A stretch of 64,000 bases of DNA from a bacterium (GCA_021371935.1 JAJFVF010000010.1:62001-126000), one strand, 5' to 3'. Shown: positions 53,041 to 62,464, counted from the stretch's first letter. Made by a program: numbers and translations. Notes: generated by a model from the sequence alone, not told the origin.

Positions 53041-53415
53041 ATGCGTATCTGGTTCGTACCCGTAACCGAACTCGATGACCGCCACCTGCTCGGCGAACAT
53101 TTGGAACTGCATGTCATGGCCAATGAGCTGATATCACCAGGTGGGGGATGGCGTAATCATCCGGCGGTGAAGCTCTTCAGAGGCAAGATCGGCGCGCTCT
53201 ACAGGCGGCATGAGGCGCAGGTCGCCGAGATGCAGAGGCGAGGTTTTACGGGTCACAAAACTCCTTTCCCCATCGACAAAATTCCACCCGATCAGATGGA
53301 TGCAGAAATAGAGATAACTGCCGAAATGCTGGAAAAGGACCGCCGCGATCTTGCCCACCGCAACAGGCTGTCGGAAGAGCACGGCGGTATGAGTTGGCGT
53401 AAGGTCACACCCTGA
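53041..53415 (+). CDS. Pyrimidine-dimer DNA glycosylase (T4 endonuclease V-like)
   Basis: 124 residues. ELDDRHLLGEHLEL matches ELADQHLMAEYREL of T4 DenV (including the catalytic Glu), and ALYRRHEAQVAEMQRRGF matches the region FLRKRQIELIAECLKRGF. It excises UV-made thymine dimers and nicks the abasic site. T4 uses the amino group of Thr2; here residue 2 is Arg (MRIW), as in cellular PF03013 members. The last 11 nt overlap the converging aminotransferase gene. A hairpin TCGGGG/CCCCGA lies at 53002..53020. Confidence 0.82.
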   Translation: MRIWFVPVTELDDRHLLGEHLELHVMANELISPGGGWRNHPAVKLFRGKIGALYRRHEAQVAEMQRRGFTGHKTPFPIDKIPPDQMDAEIEITAEMLEKDRRDLAHRNRLSEEHGGMSWRKVTP

Positions 53416-54649
53416 ACCAGTCAGCCACCTTAACTATCGCTTCCACCGTTTCTTCCAGGTCTTTGTCGGTGAAATTCTCGTTGACTGGCAGCGTGATGGC
53501 TGTCTCCAGAACTGATTCAGCCATAGGGCACATACCTTTGCCGTAATTAACCCTGGAGAATGGATGGTCACCGTGATCGAATGCGCTGTGGTCCGCGAAT
53601 ATCGGATATTCGTATACGCATTGGGCGATGTAATGCGCGCCCGCGCCCAGCCCCTCCGCCTGCAGTGCTTTTGCAAACTCATCTGTGTTTGCTTTGAAAG
53701 CTGTCGGGTCGATCCTGAGCATATAGAACCACCACGAAGGGTCACATCCCGCAGTCGGCTTTGGAGTGAAAATCCCCTTTACGTCCGACAGGCGTTCGTT
53801 CAGCTTTGTGGCCCATGATCTGCGCTTGGAGACTATGCTTTCGAGCCTATGGCTCTGTGCAAGAGCCACTGCGCCCTGCAATTCGGTCATTCTATAGTTG
53901 TTTGCCAGGAAGAATGCCCGGCGCATGGCTTTGCCCGGCTCGCGGTCGTAACATTTATCGGTCGAAAGGCGAAGACGTCGCGCCAGATTATCGTCGTTTG
54001 TGATGACAACACCGCCGTCGCCACAGGATATATGCTTGAACTCATTGAGGCTAAAGCAGCCCATATCGCCGATAGTGCCGATGTATTTCTCATCATATGT
54101 GCAGCCCCATGCCTGAGCACAGTCCTCGATCAGAAATATGCCATGCTCGTCGCACAATGGTTTCATTGCGTTGAGGTCACATGCATTGCCCCATAGGTGG
54201 ACCGCCAGTACTGCGCGAGTTTTGTCCGTGATGCACTTTTCCACCGACTTCGGATCTATCACATATGAGTGCGGGTCGACATCGGCGAAGATGGGCACCG
54301 CTCCTTGCCAGAGTATCGGCACAAGAGAACCCATGTCCGTGATGGGTGTGACGATCACCTCATCACCCGGCGATATTCCGGCGGCCATCATCGCAGCATG
54401 TATGCTTGCAGTGCCGCTGCTGGTTGCCACGGCGTATTTTGTGCCCATGATCTGAGTAAATCGCTGTTCCATCTCATGGACTTTTTTGCCATGAGCGTAG
54501 AAAAGTGTTCCCTGATCCAGCACCTCTCGGAGCTGCGTCATTTCTTCTTCGAGATACCTCTTGCCTGAGCCGAATGGCTCGCTCTTTGCAGGCGATCCGC
54601 CTGCAATAGCTGGGAGCTTGTTGTCGGTTGAATTGTTAGAACATGTCAT
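53405..54649 (-). CDS. DegT/DnrJ/EryC1 aminotransferase (I)
   Basis: 414 residues. PLP-enzyme of the sugar aminotransferase family: VATSSGTASIHAAMMAAGIS (phosphate-binding), AHLWGNACDLNAMKP, LIEDCAQAWGCTYD (PLP Asp) and CFSLNEFKHISCGDGGVVIT with the PLP-lysine in EFKH. It would convert a keto-sugar or keto-cyclitol to the amine using Glu or Gln. Last gene of the 61-53 kb minus-strand cluster; start 15 nt after the amidohydrolase stop. Confidence 0.92.
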   Translation of the reverse strand: MTCSNNSTDNKLPAIAGGSPAKSEPFGSGKRYLEEEMTQLREVLDQGTLFYAHGKKVHEMEQRFTQIMGTKYAVATSSGTASIHAAMMAAGISPGDEVIVTPITDMGSLVPILWQGAVPIFADVDPHSYVIDPKSVEKCITDKTRAVLAVHLWGNACDLNAMKPLCDEHGIFLIEDCAQAWGCTYDEKYIGTIGDMGCFSLNEFKHISCGDGGVVITNDDNLARRLRLSTDKCYDREPGKAMRRAFFLANNYRMTELQGAVALAQSHRLESIVSKRRSWATKLNERLSDVKGIFTPKPTAGCDPSWWFYMLRIDPTAFKANTDEFAKALQAEGLGAGAHYIAQCVYEYPIFADHSAFDHGDHPFSRVNYGKGMCPMAESVLETAITLPVNENFTDKDLEETVEAIVKVADWFRV

Positions 54650-54664
54650 TGGTTTACTGCCTTC

Positions 54665-55534
54665 TTAGCTCACATTCGGAACAAGTTTTAATGCATTGCC
54701 GGAATAGATTCGCTCGAGCACGTCTTTGGGCAAGTCGAGCGAGTTTATGAACTCCTGATGCTGGTTATCGAAATAATCGCGAGCATAGAGTATCCTGTCG
54801 CTGTAGTCGATCAAGAACTTGCGCCCGAACTCGGGGTCTCGGCCTAGAGCGTTGCAGCCAGATCCGCTCGACATATCACAATACAGGTTCGGGTATGACT
54901 CGAGCAGCTCTATGAGCTTGCCGCCAGGCTTCACCTTGCCGGTCGGGTAGGGTTCTTTATCGAATTTGTCGTCACCGGATATGTGCGCCCAGAACCCAGG
55001 CGCATGACCGAGGAATATTGTCTCCGGGCATGCTCTGACTGCACGTTCGAGCGCGTCAATACCTCCGCCATACCAATAGTTCGGGCGAGGATACTTGTTT
55101 GGTGAATTGAATTCATAGTCGAGGTGGACCACCACCGGCAGTCCTTTCTCGCCACAGAATCTGAACATGCGGATCGCGTCGGGGTTGTCATACATCATCC
55201 TAAGCTTCAACTCACCGCATACACGCACTCCATAGATTCGTATAGCCGCATCCAGCTTGTCTATGGCGTCCGGTTTTCGCGGATCGGGCGCATAACCCAG
55301 AATGAACCTGTTTGGCGCTCGCTCGACATATGAGATACATCTGTCGAATGAAATGGCGTAGTTAGTGCCGGCCTCCGGCGGCAGCACGAACAAATACGCC
55401 GGGTCATACTCATCCGCGGGGGTCTCCCAGGAGAGCAGCCACGTGATATCGATATTGTGATCGTCCATATTTTTTATGAAACGATCCAGATTATGACCGT
55501 GCCAGTCGGGATGATTATGCGCATCGATTATCAT
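54665..55534 (-). CDS. Amidohydrolase-2 family protein
   Basis: 289 residues. Metal-binding motif IIDAHNHPDWHG at the N-terminus, a central VVHLDYEF, FLGHAPGFW, and LYCDMSSGSG...DRILYARDYFD near the end, the order seen in PF04909 TIM-barrel hydrolases/decarboxylases. It may open a lactone or cleave a C-N or C-C bond in the pathway of this cluster. It starts 9 nt after the oxidoreductase stop. Confidence 0.88.
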   Translation of the reverse strand: MIIDAHNHPDWHGHNLDRFIKNMDDHNIDITWLLSWETPADEYDPAYLFVLPPEAGTNYAISFDRCISYVERAPNRFILGYAPDPRKPDAIDKLDAAIRIYGVRVCGELKLRMMYDNPDAIRMFRFCGEKGLPVVVHLDYEFNSPNKYPRPNYWYGGGIDALERAVRACPETIFLGHAPGFWAHISGDDKFDKEPYPTGKVKPGGKLIELLESYPNLYCDMSSGSGCNALGRDPEFGRKFLIDYSDRILYARDYFDNQHQEFINSLDLPKDVLERIYSGNALKLVPNVS

Positions 55535-55543
55535 TACCGGATC

Positions 55544-56575
55544 CTACTTCAATGGCAGCGTTATGGGCTTGCCTGTTCTAGATGATTTATAGATCGCCAA
55601 GATCAGTTCAACTGCTTTTCTGGCCTCTTGGCCTGTAACCATTGGGTCGCGGTCGTCTTGTATTGCTTGGACAAAGTCTTGTATCAGGATTCGGTGACCC
55701 TCTTTCCCAATATTTGTCGGGTCCGACGCAGCCGTGTCTTTAGTGTCGTCAACATTTTCCGGCTTTCCATCATCAGGGACATTCCAGTCAATAATCTGTT
55801 CTCCCTCGATGCGTATGCTGCCGTTTTCACCATGAAATTCCATTCTATGGTTGAGCCCAGGGTTCACAGAAGTGGTGCATTCGATTACGCCGAACGCGCC
55901 GTTTTTGAACTTAACTGCCGCAACAGCCGTGTCTTCTACCTCTATATTGCGCACAAGCGGCGCTGCATGCGCATAGATACTTTCGATTGGACCCATTATC
56001 CAGTTGAGCAGGTCGATGCAGTGGACGCCCTGGTTCATCAATGCTCCGCCGCCGTCAAGTTTCCATGTGCCGCGCCAGTCACCCGAATCGTAATATTCCT
56101 GACTTCGATAATATTTGATGTATGCGTCGCCGAGCACCATCTTTCCGAGTTTGCCGCCGCGCACTGCGTTTCTCACTTTGATCCAGTTTTCGGATGTTCT
56201 TCTCTGGAAAATGCCGCCGAGCTTTACATTTGCCTTATGGCAGGCATCTATCAGAGCATCTATATTTTTGAGCGTAATGTCGATGGGCTTTTCGGACAAT
56301 ACATGCTTGCCTGCTTTTGCGGCATCTATCCCTATCTTTGCATGCAGCCCGGACGGCGTGCATATACACACTGCGTCCACCTCGGGATCGGCAAGCAGCT
56401 TTTTGTAGTTTGTATAAACCTTAGGGCTGCCGTTCTCTTCAGAGATGGCTTTGGCTTTTTCCTTTACGACGTCACAGACAGCGACAAGCCTTGCGCCTTC
56501 GGAGTTTTCTATGCCGTATGTATGACATGGCGCAATCACCCCACATCCGATTATGCCGAACCTTACATCATTCAT
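55544..56575 (-). CDS. Gfo/Idh/MocA oxidoreductase (I)
   Basis: 343 residues. N-terminal Rossmann domain (FGIIGCGVIAPCHTYGI), then VCICTPSGLHAKIGIDAAKA and HVLSEKPIDITLKNIDALID with the catalytic Lys of EKP. C-terminal alpha/beta domain has GGGALMNQGVHCIDLLNWIMG with the active-site His. NAD(P)-dependent oxidation of a sugar or inositol is expected. About 45% alike by eye to the enzyme at 58676..59746. Confidence 0.93.
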   Translation of the reverse strand: MNDVRFGIIGCGVIAPCHTYGIENSEGARLVAVCDVVKEKAKAISEENGSPKVYTNYKKLLADPEVDAVCICTPSGLHAKIGIDAAKAGKHVLSEKPIDITLKNIDALIDACHKANVKLGGIFQRRTSENWIKVRNAVRGGKLGKMVLGDAYIKYYRSQEYYDSGDWRGTWKLDGGGALMNQGVHCIDLLNWIMGPIESIYAHAAPLVRNIEVEDTAVAAVKFKNGAFGVIECTTSVNPGLNHRMEFHGENGSIRIEGEQIIDWNVPDDGKPENVDDTKDTAASDPTNIGKEGHRILIQDFVQAIQDDRDPMVTGQEARKAVELILAIYKSSRTGKPITLPLK

Positions 56576-56630
56576 TGTTCATTACTGTCCTTTTCAACCA
56601 CAAATATGCTGAACACATTGTGTATGAATA

Positions 56631-57638
56631 TTATCGAACTGCCTTTTGGCGGCGAACCGAACCAGCGTATTTCGTGAACTCATCGTGTGCCCACTCCTGC
56701 CATTCAGGCTCGACGCCCAGCGAGCGCACATCACTATAATATCCACATATGAACCCACCGCCATTCGACCCGAGCTTGTCTATGAGTTCGCGTGCTTTTT
56801 CACGGATATGTTGTTCATCGCCAGTCGGCAGGTCACGCTGAATATCCACGGGTGACCAGATTGTGGTCTTGCCCTTGCAAGTTTCTGCCAGGAAATCCAA
56901 CCCCGAGAGTGTGGGCTGTTGAAGCTGAAGCACCTTAATGCCTATATCTGAAAGAGTTGGGATGATATCCTTTATATATCCGCAGGAGTGCATCCATACG
57001 GTAAGCCCCAGGCTGTCTGCATGGTCCACCAGTTCTCTAAATCCCCACTCAAACATCTCATGCCAGAGCTTGGGTGAGACCAGTAGCCTCTCTTGAGTTC
57101 CCCAGTCTTCGTAGAAGAACACACCGTCCGCGCCTGCTTTTGACCACTGCGTCATGCAGCCCTTGAGCAGGTCGACTATCTTGCGCTGCAGAGCATTTAC
57201 TTTATCAGGGTAAAGCAGCACGTCCGCCAGAAACTCCTCAATCCTGCGCATATAACGCATGATAGCAAATGGGAACCCTTTCAACGTTCCCAGTCTATAC
57301 TTATCAGAGTTTTGTGCGAAGATATCTTTTGCGCATTCATACCGAAGAGGCAAATCCAGACGAGGCATTACATAGCTGTCCAGGTCGGACCAGTCCTTAA
57401 TAACGCCTTCTACGACTTCGCCCTGTTTAGTGTTCGGCAGGCATTTCCAGACGTTGTGCCACTCGTCTTCCCACTGCATATAGCCTTCGCACTCCCATGT
57501 TCGCCATGGCTTCCAATCTGGGTCATCAGTGATGCCAAGAATGCACAAGTCACTCACATATGGTTCCGGCAAACAGCAGGGACACCGCTCTGGTCCCTCA
57601 AAATTAAGGCACTTGATTATCAGTTCTCTGCCCGTCAT
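56631..57638 (-). CDS. Uroporphyrinogen decarboxylase-like protein (non-haem)
   Basis: 335 residues from ATG 57638, one base beyond the TAA of the upstream gene; longer open frame upstream overlaps that gene and is spurious. The sequence follows the UroD/MtaA TIM barrel (MTGRELIIKCLNFEGPERCP, VFFYEDWGTQERLLVSPKLW, VWMHSCGYIKDIIPTLSDIG, LQQPTLSGLDFLAETCKGKT). In such clusters the family members are usually corrinoid methyltransferase- or lyase-like rather than haem enzymes. HSCG could bind zinc. Confidence 0.85.
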   Translation of the reverse strand: MTGRELIIKCLNFEGPERCPCCLPEPYVSDLCILGITDDPDWKPWRTWECEGYMQWEDEWHNVWKCLPNTKQGEVVEGVIKDWSDLDSYVMPRLDLPLRYECAKDIFAQNSDKYRLGTLKGFPFAIMRYMRRIEEFLADVLLYPDKVNALQRKIVDLLKGCMTQWSKAGADGVFFYEDWGTQERLLVSPKLWHEMFEWGFRELVDHADSLGLTVWMHSCGYIKDIIPTLSDIGIKVLQLQQPTLSGLDFLAETCKGKTTIWSPVDIQRDLPTGDEQHIREKARELIDKLGSNGGGFICGYYSDVRSLGVEPEWQEWAHDEFTKYAGSVRRQKAVR

Positions 57639-57639
57639 T

Positions 57640-58536
57640 TTATCCGCGCACAACCTTTTCCGGTTTATTCGACTGTGACGACTTCTCTGCTGCATCCAGA
57701 AGCGCCATAATTTCGAGCGCATCGTCCATAGTTGCCGGCTGCTCGGTTCCATTGAAGAACGCCTGAACTTTTTGCAATAACGAGGTATATGATTTGGACA
57801 TATCCACCGTGTATGAGACTGCATGCTCTTTATCTCGCAGACACCCGCCATAGGTCCAATAGCCTTTTGTCAGTTCGACCACTCCCCGGCGTCCATCATC
57901 ATAATCCACCGTGCAGACCACACCGGTCGATGTATTGGCAGACTGAACACTTACTGCGCCGCTGCCTATGGCTCTCTGGAGCATCTCGAAGGCATGGACG
58001 CCGTACCAGATAATGGAACTGCCTGCCGGAGCCTCGCCGAGTGGGCCATATGTCCAGACCATTTTGGGCTCAGGTATCTGACCGGCAGCATCCTGGAGTT
58101 CACTGACGAACCTGAGCGAAGATGCGGAGAAGACTTTTAGTTTTTTGTAGACAGCCAGATCATGGATTTTTCTGCCGTTCTCGATTGTGTCGGCAAGGGG
58201 TTTGTCTAAAAACATAGGCTTGCCAAGTTCTGCTGCTCGATTGAAATATTCAAGATGATATGCAGGATCGTTAATTTCAAGCATGATCGCGTCGCAGTCA
58301 GCTACGGCCTCATCAAAATCGAGTGTGACCGGCACACCCCAAGATTCCAACTGCTGCTGTCTCTCGTTCAGACCCTCTTCACTCTGAAACGGTGTGGAGA
58401 ATCTCAGACAACTGACCGCTTTCATCCCAACAATTTTGCGCTCATCAGGGCATTCAGGATCATTCATGCTCCCGGAGAACGCGAGGCTGTGGGTGGTATC
58501 CAGACCAATTATTGCTACTCTTACTTTATTCGACAA
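57640..58536 (-). CDS. Gfo/Idh/MocA oxidoreductase-like protein (II)
   Basis: 298 residues, starting with TTG 58536 behind GGGGGT. Rossmann start VRVAIIGLDTTHSLAFSG departs from the usual G-x-G-x-x-G (G-L-D-T-T-H), and DKP replaces EKP at the catalytic Lys (PMFLDKPLADT). Shorter than the other two. It may bind NAD weakly or use another substrate. Translationally coupled to the UroD-like gene. Confidence 0.87.
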   Translation of the reverse strand: MSNKVRVAIIGLDTTHSLAFSGSMNDPECPDERKIVGMKAVSCLRFSTPFQSEEGLNERQQQLESWGVPVTLDFDEAVADCDAIMLEINDPAYHLEYFNRAAELGKPMFLDKPLADTIENGRKIHDLAVYKKLKVFSASSLRFVSELQDAAGQIPEPKMVWTYGPLGEAPAGSSIIWYGVHAFEMLQRAIGSGAVSVQSANTSTGVVCTVDYDDGRRGVVELTKGYWTYGGCLRDKEHAVSYTVDMSKSYTSLLQKVQAFFNGTEQPATMDDALEIMALLDAAEKSSQSNKPEKVVRG

Positions 58537-58675
58537 AACACTACCCCCAAATTGGATGTTAGAAGATTAGAAATAAGATGCTAAGTAAACTACGCCCATA
58601 AACTTGTATTAGGGATTGCACTTTAACACATACGGATTTTATGCTGAGAAGTGCGATTTATATAGCGTAAATTGC

Positions 58676-59746
58676 TTATAGGTTTGAACTCCTGCAGGCT
58701 GTATCTATTTTGAGAGGTAAACTTAGTGGTTTGCCCGTCCGGCTGGACGCGTATGCTCCAAGCACGATCTCGACAGCCCTGCGTCCTTCGACCCCGTCGA
58801 TAGCCGGTTTCCTGTCTTCATCGATTGCGTTGATAAAGTCTTTGAACTGAGCTATATGTCCCGCAGCCGAAAAGGCCATGGGGTTATATGACCCACTGCC
58901 GATTGAACTGTTTTTGGACAGGGCGGGGCAGGGCGCTTCATCTTTCGTCTTCCAGTATACTATATCACTGTCTTCAATGACAGCCGTTCCGGCATCACCC
59001 AAAACTTCCAGGCGTACATGCAGACCCGGATATGCGCATGTTGTTGATTGGAGAGTGCCCAGCGTACCATTTTCAAATTCCAGCGAGGCCACAAGCGTGT
59101 CTTCCACTTCGATATCGTGGTGGAGCGTCCGCGCATTTGCGCAAATGCTTTTGACCGGCCCGCCGATCCATCTTATCAGGTCGACCGCATGAATGCCCTG
59201 GTTCATCAGTGCGCCGCCGCCGTCCATGCTCCAAGTCCCTCGCCAATCACTGGATGAGTAATATTCGGGCTTTCTATAATAGTGCACATGACCGTTGAGC
59301 AGGATCAGTCTTCCGAACAGACCATTATCGACTGCAGACTTTATGGCGGCAATGGCAGGGTCATAGCGTCTTTGTGAGACAACACCCAGCTTCACACCCA
59401 TTTGGTCTGCAGTATTTATAACTTTATCCGCATCTTCGATGGAGATGGCAAGCGGCTTTTCGACTATAACATGCTTGCCCGACTCGAGCAGCGTTATTGC
59501 CTGTTTGGCGTGCAGACCCGATGGAGTGCAGAGTGTTACAACATCAATATCCGGGTCGGATGCAATCTCGTCTATGTTCTGATAAGCCTTTGCGTTATAT
59601 TCCTGGGCGAAGGACTCGGCGGCGTCGAACGGAATTGCCGTAACCCCGATCAATTTGCAGCGTTCGATTGCGCCGATTGCCTCAGCATGCAGCTTTGCGA
59701 CATTACCTGCTCCGATTATTCCGAAATTATATACGGCTTTTTGCAT
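58676..59746 (-). CDS. Gfo/Idh/MocA oxidoreductase (III)
   Basis: 356 residues, ATG behind GGAGG. Motifs FGIIGAGNVAKLHAEAI, TLCTPSGLHAKQAI, HVIVEKPLAISIEDADKVI and GGGALMNQGIHAVDLIRWIG are complete. Closest in the window to the enzyme at 55544. It is separated from the upstream DegT gene by repeat copy D, and from the next gene by 139 nt that could hold a promoter. Confidence 0.93.
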   Translation of the reverse strand: MQKAVYNFGIIGAGNVAKLHAEAIGAIERCKLIGVTAIPFDAAESFAQEYNAKAYQNIDEIASDPDIDVVTLCTPSGLHAKQAITLLESGKHVIVEKPLAISIEDADKVINTADQMGVKLGVVSQRRYDPAIAAIKSAVDNGLFGRLILLNGHVHYYRKPEYYSSSDWRGTWSMDGGGALMNQGIHAVDLIRWIGGPVKSICANARTLHHDIEVEDTLVASLEFENGTLGTLQSTTCAYPGLHVRLEVLGDAGTAVIEDSDIVYWKTKDEAPCPALSKNSSIGSGSYNPMAFSAAGHIAQFKDFINAIDEDRKPAIDGVEGRRAVEIVLGAYASSRTGKPLSLPLKIDTACRSSNL

Positions 59747-59773
59747 CTTTCCTCCGTTTATGTCGAGTGCCTA

Positions 59774-59850
59774 ACTCTGATTATGCGCTTTCTTCATCAT
59801 CAGGGTCTCCGAGAGCATTATTCAAATTCCTCGTGAATAATGCGGACTAA
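59774..59850 (-). repeat. Two-hairpin 3'-end repeat, copy D (holds a DegT stop codon)
   Basis: The gene-proximal hairpin ATTATTCA...TGAATAAT (59817..59841) is intact; the second is decayed (TGATTATG.../CATCATCA). On the minus strand the last codons of the DegT gene (SPHYSRGI) and its TGA stop (59824..59822) lie inside, in a frame different from that used at rex. Confidence 0.75.
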
Positions 59851-61162
59851 AGAAGTGCCAGTTACCCAATTGCTCGGGGTCACCGCAATCATCAGCAAGC
59901 AATGTCTTATAGTTAGACAATGTCTTTCTGAAAGCCTCCACATATTCGTCAATAATTTCAGGCTTATAATGTTTGAACCATGGCACGGCAAATGTCCGTT
60001 TGCCGATACCTTCGCTTATCTGCAGACTTCCAGCACCTTGTCTGATGTCCCTGATGGTGTATGCGATGCGGGTAGGTTTGCCATGGCCGTATACATCGCA
60101 AGTATTGAAAAGCGGATGCAGATGCAGCGGCAGATTGCAGCCCGGGCTGCACATTTCGCAGCCTTCTTCCTGCAATGCCATACAAAACCGCGTAATGGAG
60201 AGTCCGTCCAGTTCTTCGGGCATATACAGCCCATGTGGGAAATACCAGCCGCCCATTGTGGAATTCGATCCTGGGTCGGTGCGATGCGCTCTTATGCCAG
60301 GCAGGCCATCGAGCTGGTCCCAGAAGTAGTTCATGGCTTTTTGTATCTCGGCTATGCGCTGGTCATAATACTTGAGCTGCACACGTCCGACTGCCGAACT
60401 CATCTGATGCATACGAAACTTATAACCTCCCAGCGGAAGCCCGGCAAACGGCTTCAGATATGGTGTCTGTATCTGCGAATTGAATTTTTCATAGTGGCCG
60501 AATGCGACAGCCCTCTCGTAGATTTCCAGGTCATCGGTCACCAACATCCCTGCTTCGCCAACTGCAAATGCTTTTGCGCTCATCAGAGACATTGCGCCGA
60601 CATCACCAATAGTGCCCAGCTTTTTACCTTTATATAAGCCACCCTGAGCATGCGAGACATCTTCGATAACTTTCAAATCATATTTGTGTGCAATTTCCAT
60701 TATCGGGTCCATATCGCATGGGTATCCGACATAGTGGACGACCACGATTGCTTTGGTGCAATCCGAAATTCTGTTTTCTATATCCGCCGGGTCGATGCAG
60801 AGTGTATGCGGATCGATATCAGCGAATACAGGGGTTGCGCCGAGATTGAAGCATGGCAGGCATGAGGCCCAATATGTGATCGACGGGCAAATTACTTCAT
60901 CACCTGCGCTGATACCGCAGCCGAACATCGCAGACAAAATCGCAGAAGTTCCGTTGTTAGTGCCCAGGGCATATTTAGTTTTTTGCCACGCCGCAAACTC
61001 GCATTCAAATTGAGCCGTGATATCCGTGCCGGACATAGCCGCATGTCTGAGTACATCAAGCACGGCCTCCTCATCTTCACTGCTGATTATGGGCCAGCGA
61101 AACATATCCTCATGGTTTGATGTGATGACCTTGTTGTCAGTTAGCGCTGTTGGTTTGGACAA
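59822..61162 (-). CDS. DegT/DnrJ/EryC1 aminotransferase (II)
   Basis: 446 residues from TTG 61162, chosen because GGAGG lies 6 nt before it; TTG 61183 has no ribosome site. Motifs ALGTNNGTSAILSAMFGCGI, VVVHYVGYPCDMDPI, VIEDVSHAQGG and AMSLMSAKAFAVGEAGMLVT with the PLP-lysine in SAKA. Longer than the other DegT by about 30 residues. The C-terminus SPHYSRGI is supplied by the dispersed repeat copy D. First structural gene of the cluster. Confidence 0.9.
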   Translation of the reverse strand: MSKPTALTDNKVITSNHEDMFRWPIISSEDEEAVLDVLRHAAMSGTDITAQFECEFAAWQKTKYALGTNNGTSAILSAMFGCGISAGDEVICPSITYWASCLPCFNLGATPVFADIDPHTLCIDPADIENRISDCTKAIVVVHYVGYPCDMDPIMEIAHKYDLKVIEDVSHAQGGLYKGKKLGTIGDVGAMSLMSAKAFAVGEAGMLVTDDLEIYERAVAFGHYEKFNSQIQTPYLKPFAGLPLGGYKFRMHQMSSAVGRVQLKYYDQRIAEIQKAMNYFWDQLDGLPGIRAHRTDPGSNSTMGGWYFPHGLYMPEELDGLSITRFCMALQEEGCEMCSPGCNLPLHLHPLFNTCDVYGHGKPTRIAYTIRDIRQGAGSLQISEGIGKRTFAVPWFKHYKPEIIDEYVEAFRKTLSNYKTLLADDCGDPEQLGNWHFFSPHYSRGI

Positions 61163-61305
61163 ATCATGCCTCCATATTCTCAAGAACCTGAATTCAGTAT
61201 GCCAAAGGCAATTAGTTGAGCGCTACCGAAAACCGGCCAAAATGTGTCGAAAAGAGGTCATCAAATAGCATATTACATGCTGCTGCTGTAATGTGTCGTG
61301 GAGTA

Positions 61306-62145
61306 TTATCGTGTCGATCGTCGATAGTCTGATGGGCTGATACCTGTTACAAGTCTGAACTCTCTGTTAAAAGCTGAAAGGCTGTCATATCCTACTGAAT
61401 AAGCAACTGCGGCAACTTTTGTGTCCGAATCTTCAAGCAGTTTCTTTGCTGCATTGATGCGTATTTGGATAATAAATTCCTTAACTCCGAGTCCGGTCTC
61501 TTGTCTGAATGCTCTTCTGAGTGTAGATTGTGAGATGCAGCATTCTTTGGCTATATCTGCAACGGATTGTTTTTTTGCGTAGGTGTTGTTGAGGTAGTAT
61601 ATAACATCTTTAATGATAGAGTTTGGGACTTTTACTTTCTCAGAGCTTTCAAGTGCTGCTCGGCCGATAGTCAGCAGGAAGCGTTCAAGCTCACTGCAGA
61701 TGATATCTTTCCATCCGTCTCTCTTGCCGGCTTTTTCATCTTCAATGTTCCTAATCAGCAGTTCGATATTGTTCGTTTCAGTGGAGCTAAGTGTAAATGT
61801 CGTCAGCCCGGTAAGTTCTTCAAGCTTTTTCAATGCGGCAGGCCTTGATTCCAATAATGCGGGTGAGAACATGAGCACCGCTCGAAGTAGTCCGCCTTTT
61901 TCTATCGGAAAACCATAGTGGATATCTTGCCCATGAACAATAAGCCCGGAACCCGGATAGAGTTCATATACGGTGTCTTTCACAAAGTACCTGCCATGGC
62001 CCCTAAGCGTAATGGAGACCTCAAGTTCGGAGTGATAATGCGCTATTGGAGGGAGTGTGCTCCACGATATCCGAACAGGCAGATCGCCTTCTCGAAATAG
62101 CATTTCTTTGTATGATTTTTTATGAATGCTATTTTCCGTCTTCAT
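61306..62145 (-). CDS. AraC-family transcriptional regulator
   Basis: 279 residues from ATG 62145 (AGGAGAG upstream). A cupin-like sensor half (HYHSELEVSITLRGHGRYFV, GSGLIVHGQDIHYGF) and a C-terminal pair of helix-turn-helix motifs (VADIAKECCISQSTLRRAF and VAAVAYSVGYDSLSAFNREF) ending ISPSDYRR. It likely activates the downstream sugar cluster on the same strand in response to a sugar-like ligand. Confidence 0.92.
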   Translation of the reverse strand: MKTENSIHKKSYKEMLFREGDLPVRISWSTLPPIAHYHSELEVSITLRGHGRYFVKDTVYELYPGSGLIVHGQDIHYGFPIEKGGLLRAVLMFSPALLESRPAALKKLEELTGLTTFTLSSTETNNIELLIRNIEDEKAGKRDGWKDIICSELERFLLTIGRAALESSEKVKVPNSIIKDVIYYLNNTYAKKQSVADIAKECCISQSTLRRAFRQETGLGVKEFIIQIRINAAKKLLEDSDTKVAAVAYSVGYDSLSAFNREFRLVTGISPSDYRRSTR

Positions 62146-62344
62146 AATCAGCTTTGCTCTCCTGCAAGTAATGTCGGCCAAAATATTGGTAGGATGCCGA
62201 ATTCCACAATAGCGAGACCTAAACTGTTATCATTTGCTATAGTATAACTCAGTTGTTCCATCAGCGCCAGGAGATCGAGGCAATTAAGACAAATTTGTCT
62301 ATCACAACGATCTGGATGTTCGCATATCTTGGAGCAGACTAATA

Positions 62345-62373
62345 TTGACAGAGTGGTGGACTCAGGATAAACT
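62345..62373 (+). promoter_or_regulatory. Sigma-70 promoter of pseudopilin gene
   Basis: TTGACA (62345..62350), 17-nt spacer, TAAACT (62368..62373), giving a leader of about 85 nt. Confidence 0.6.
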
Positions 62374-62464
62374 GCACGTGTGTGGTGGGAATGCATAAGG
62401 ATTCGTTTGAGTTAGCGAAGATCAGCGAAACAGATGGCATGAATGCGAAAAGAGGTGGGTTATT

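Noticed and set aside
56631-57851. Longer 406-residue form of the UroD-like protein
   Set aside because: Its first 71 residues overlap the coding region of the upstream oxidoreductase in another frame; the family start MTGRELI fits ATG 57638.
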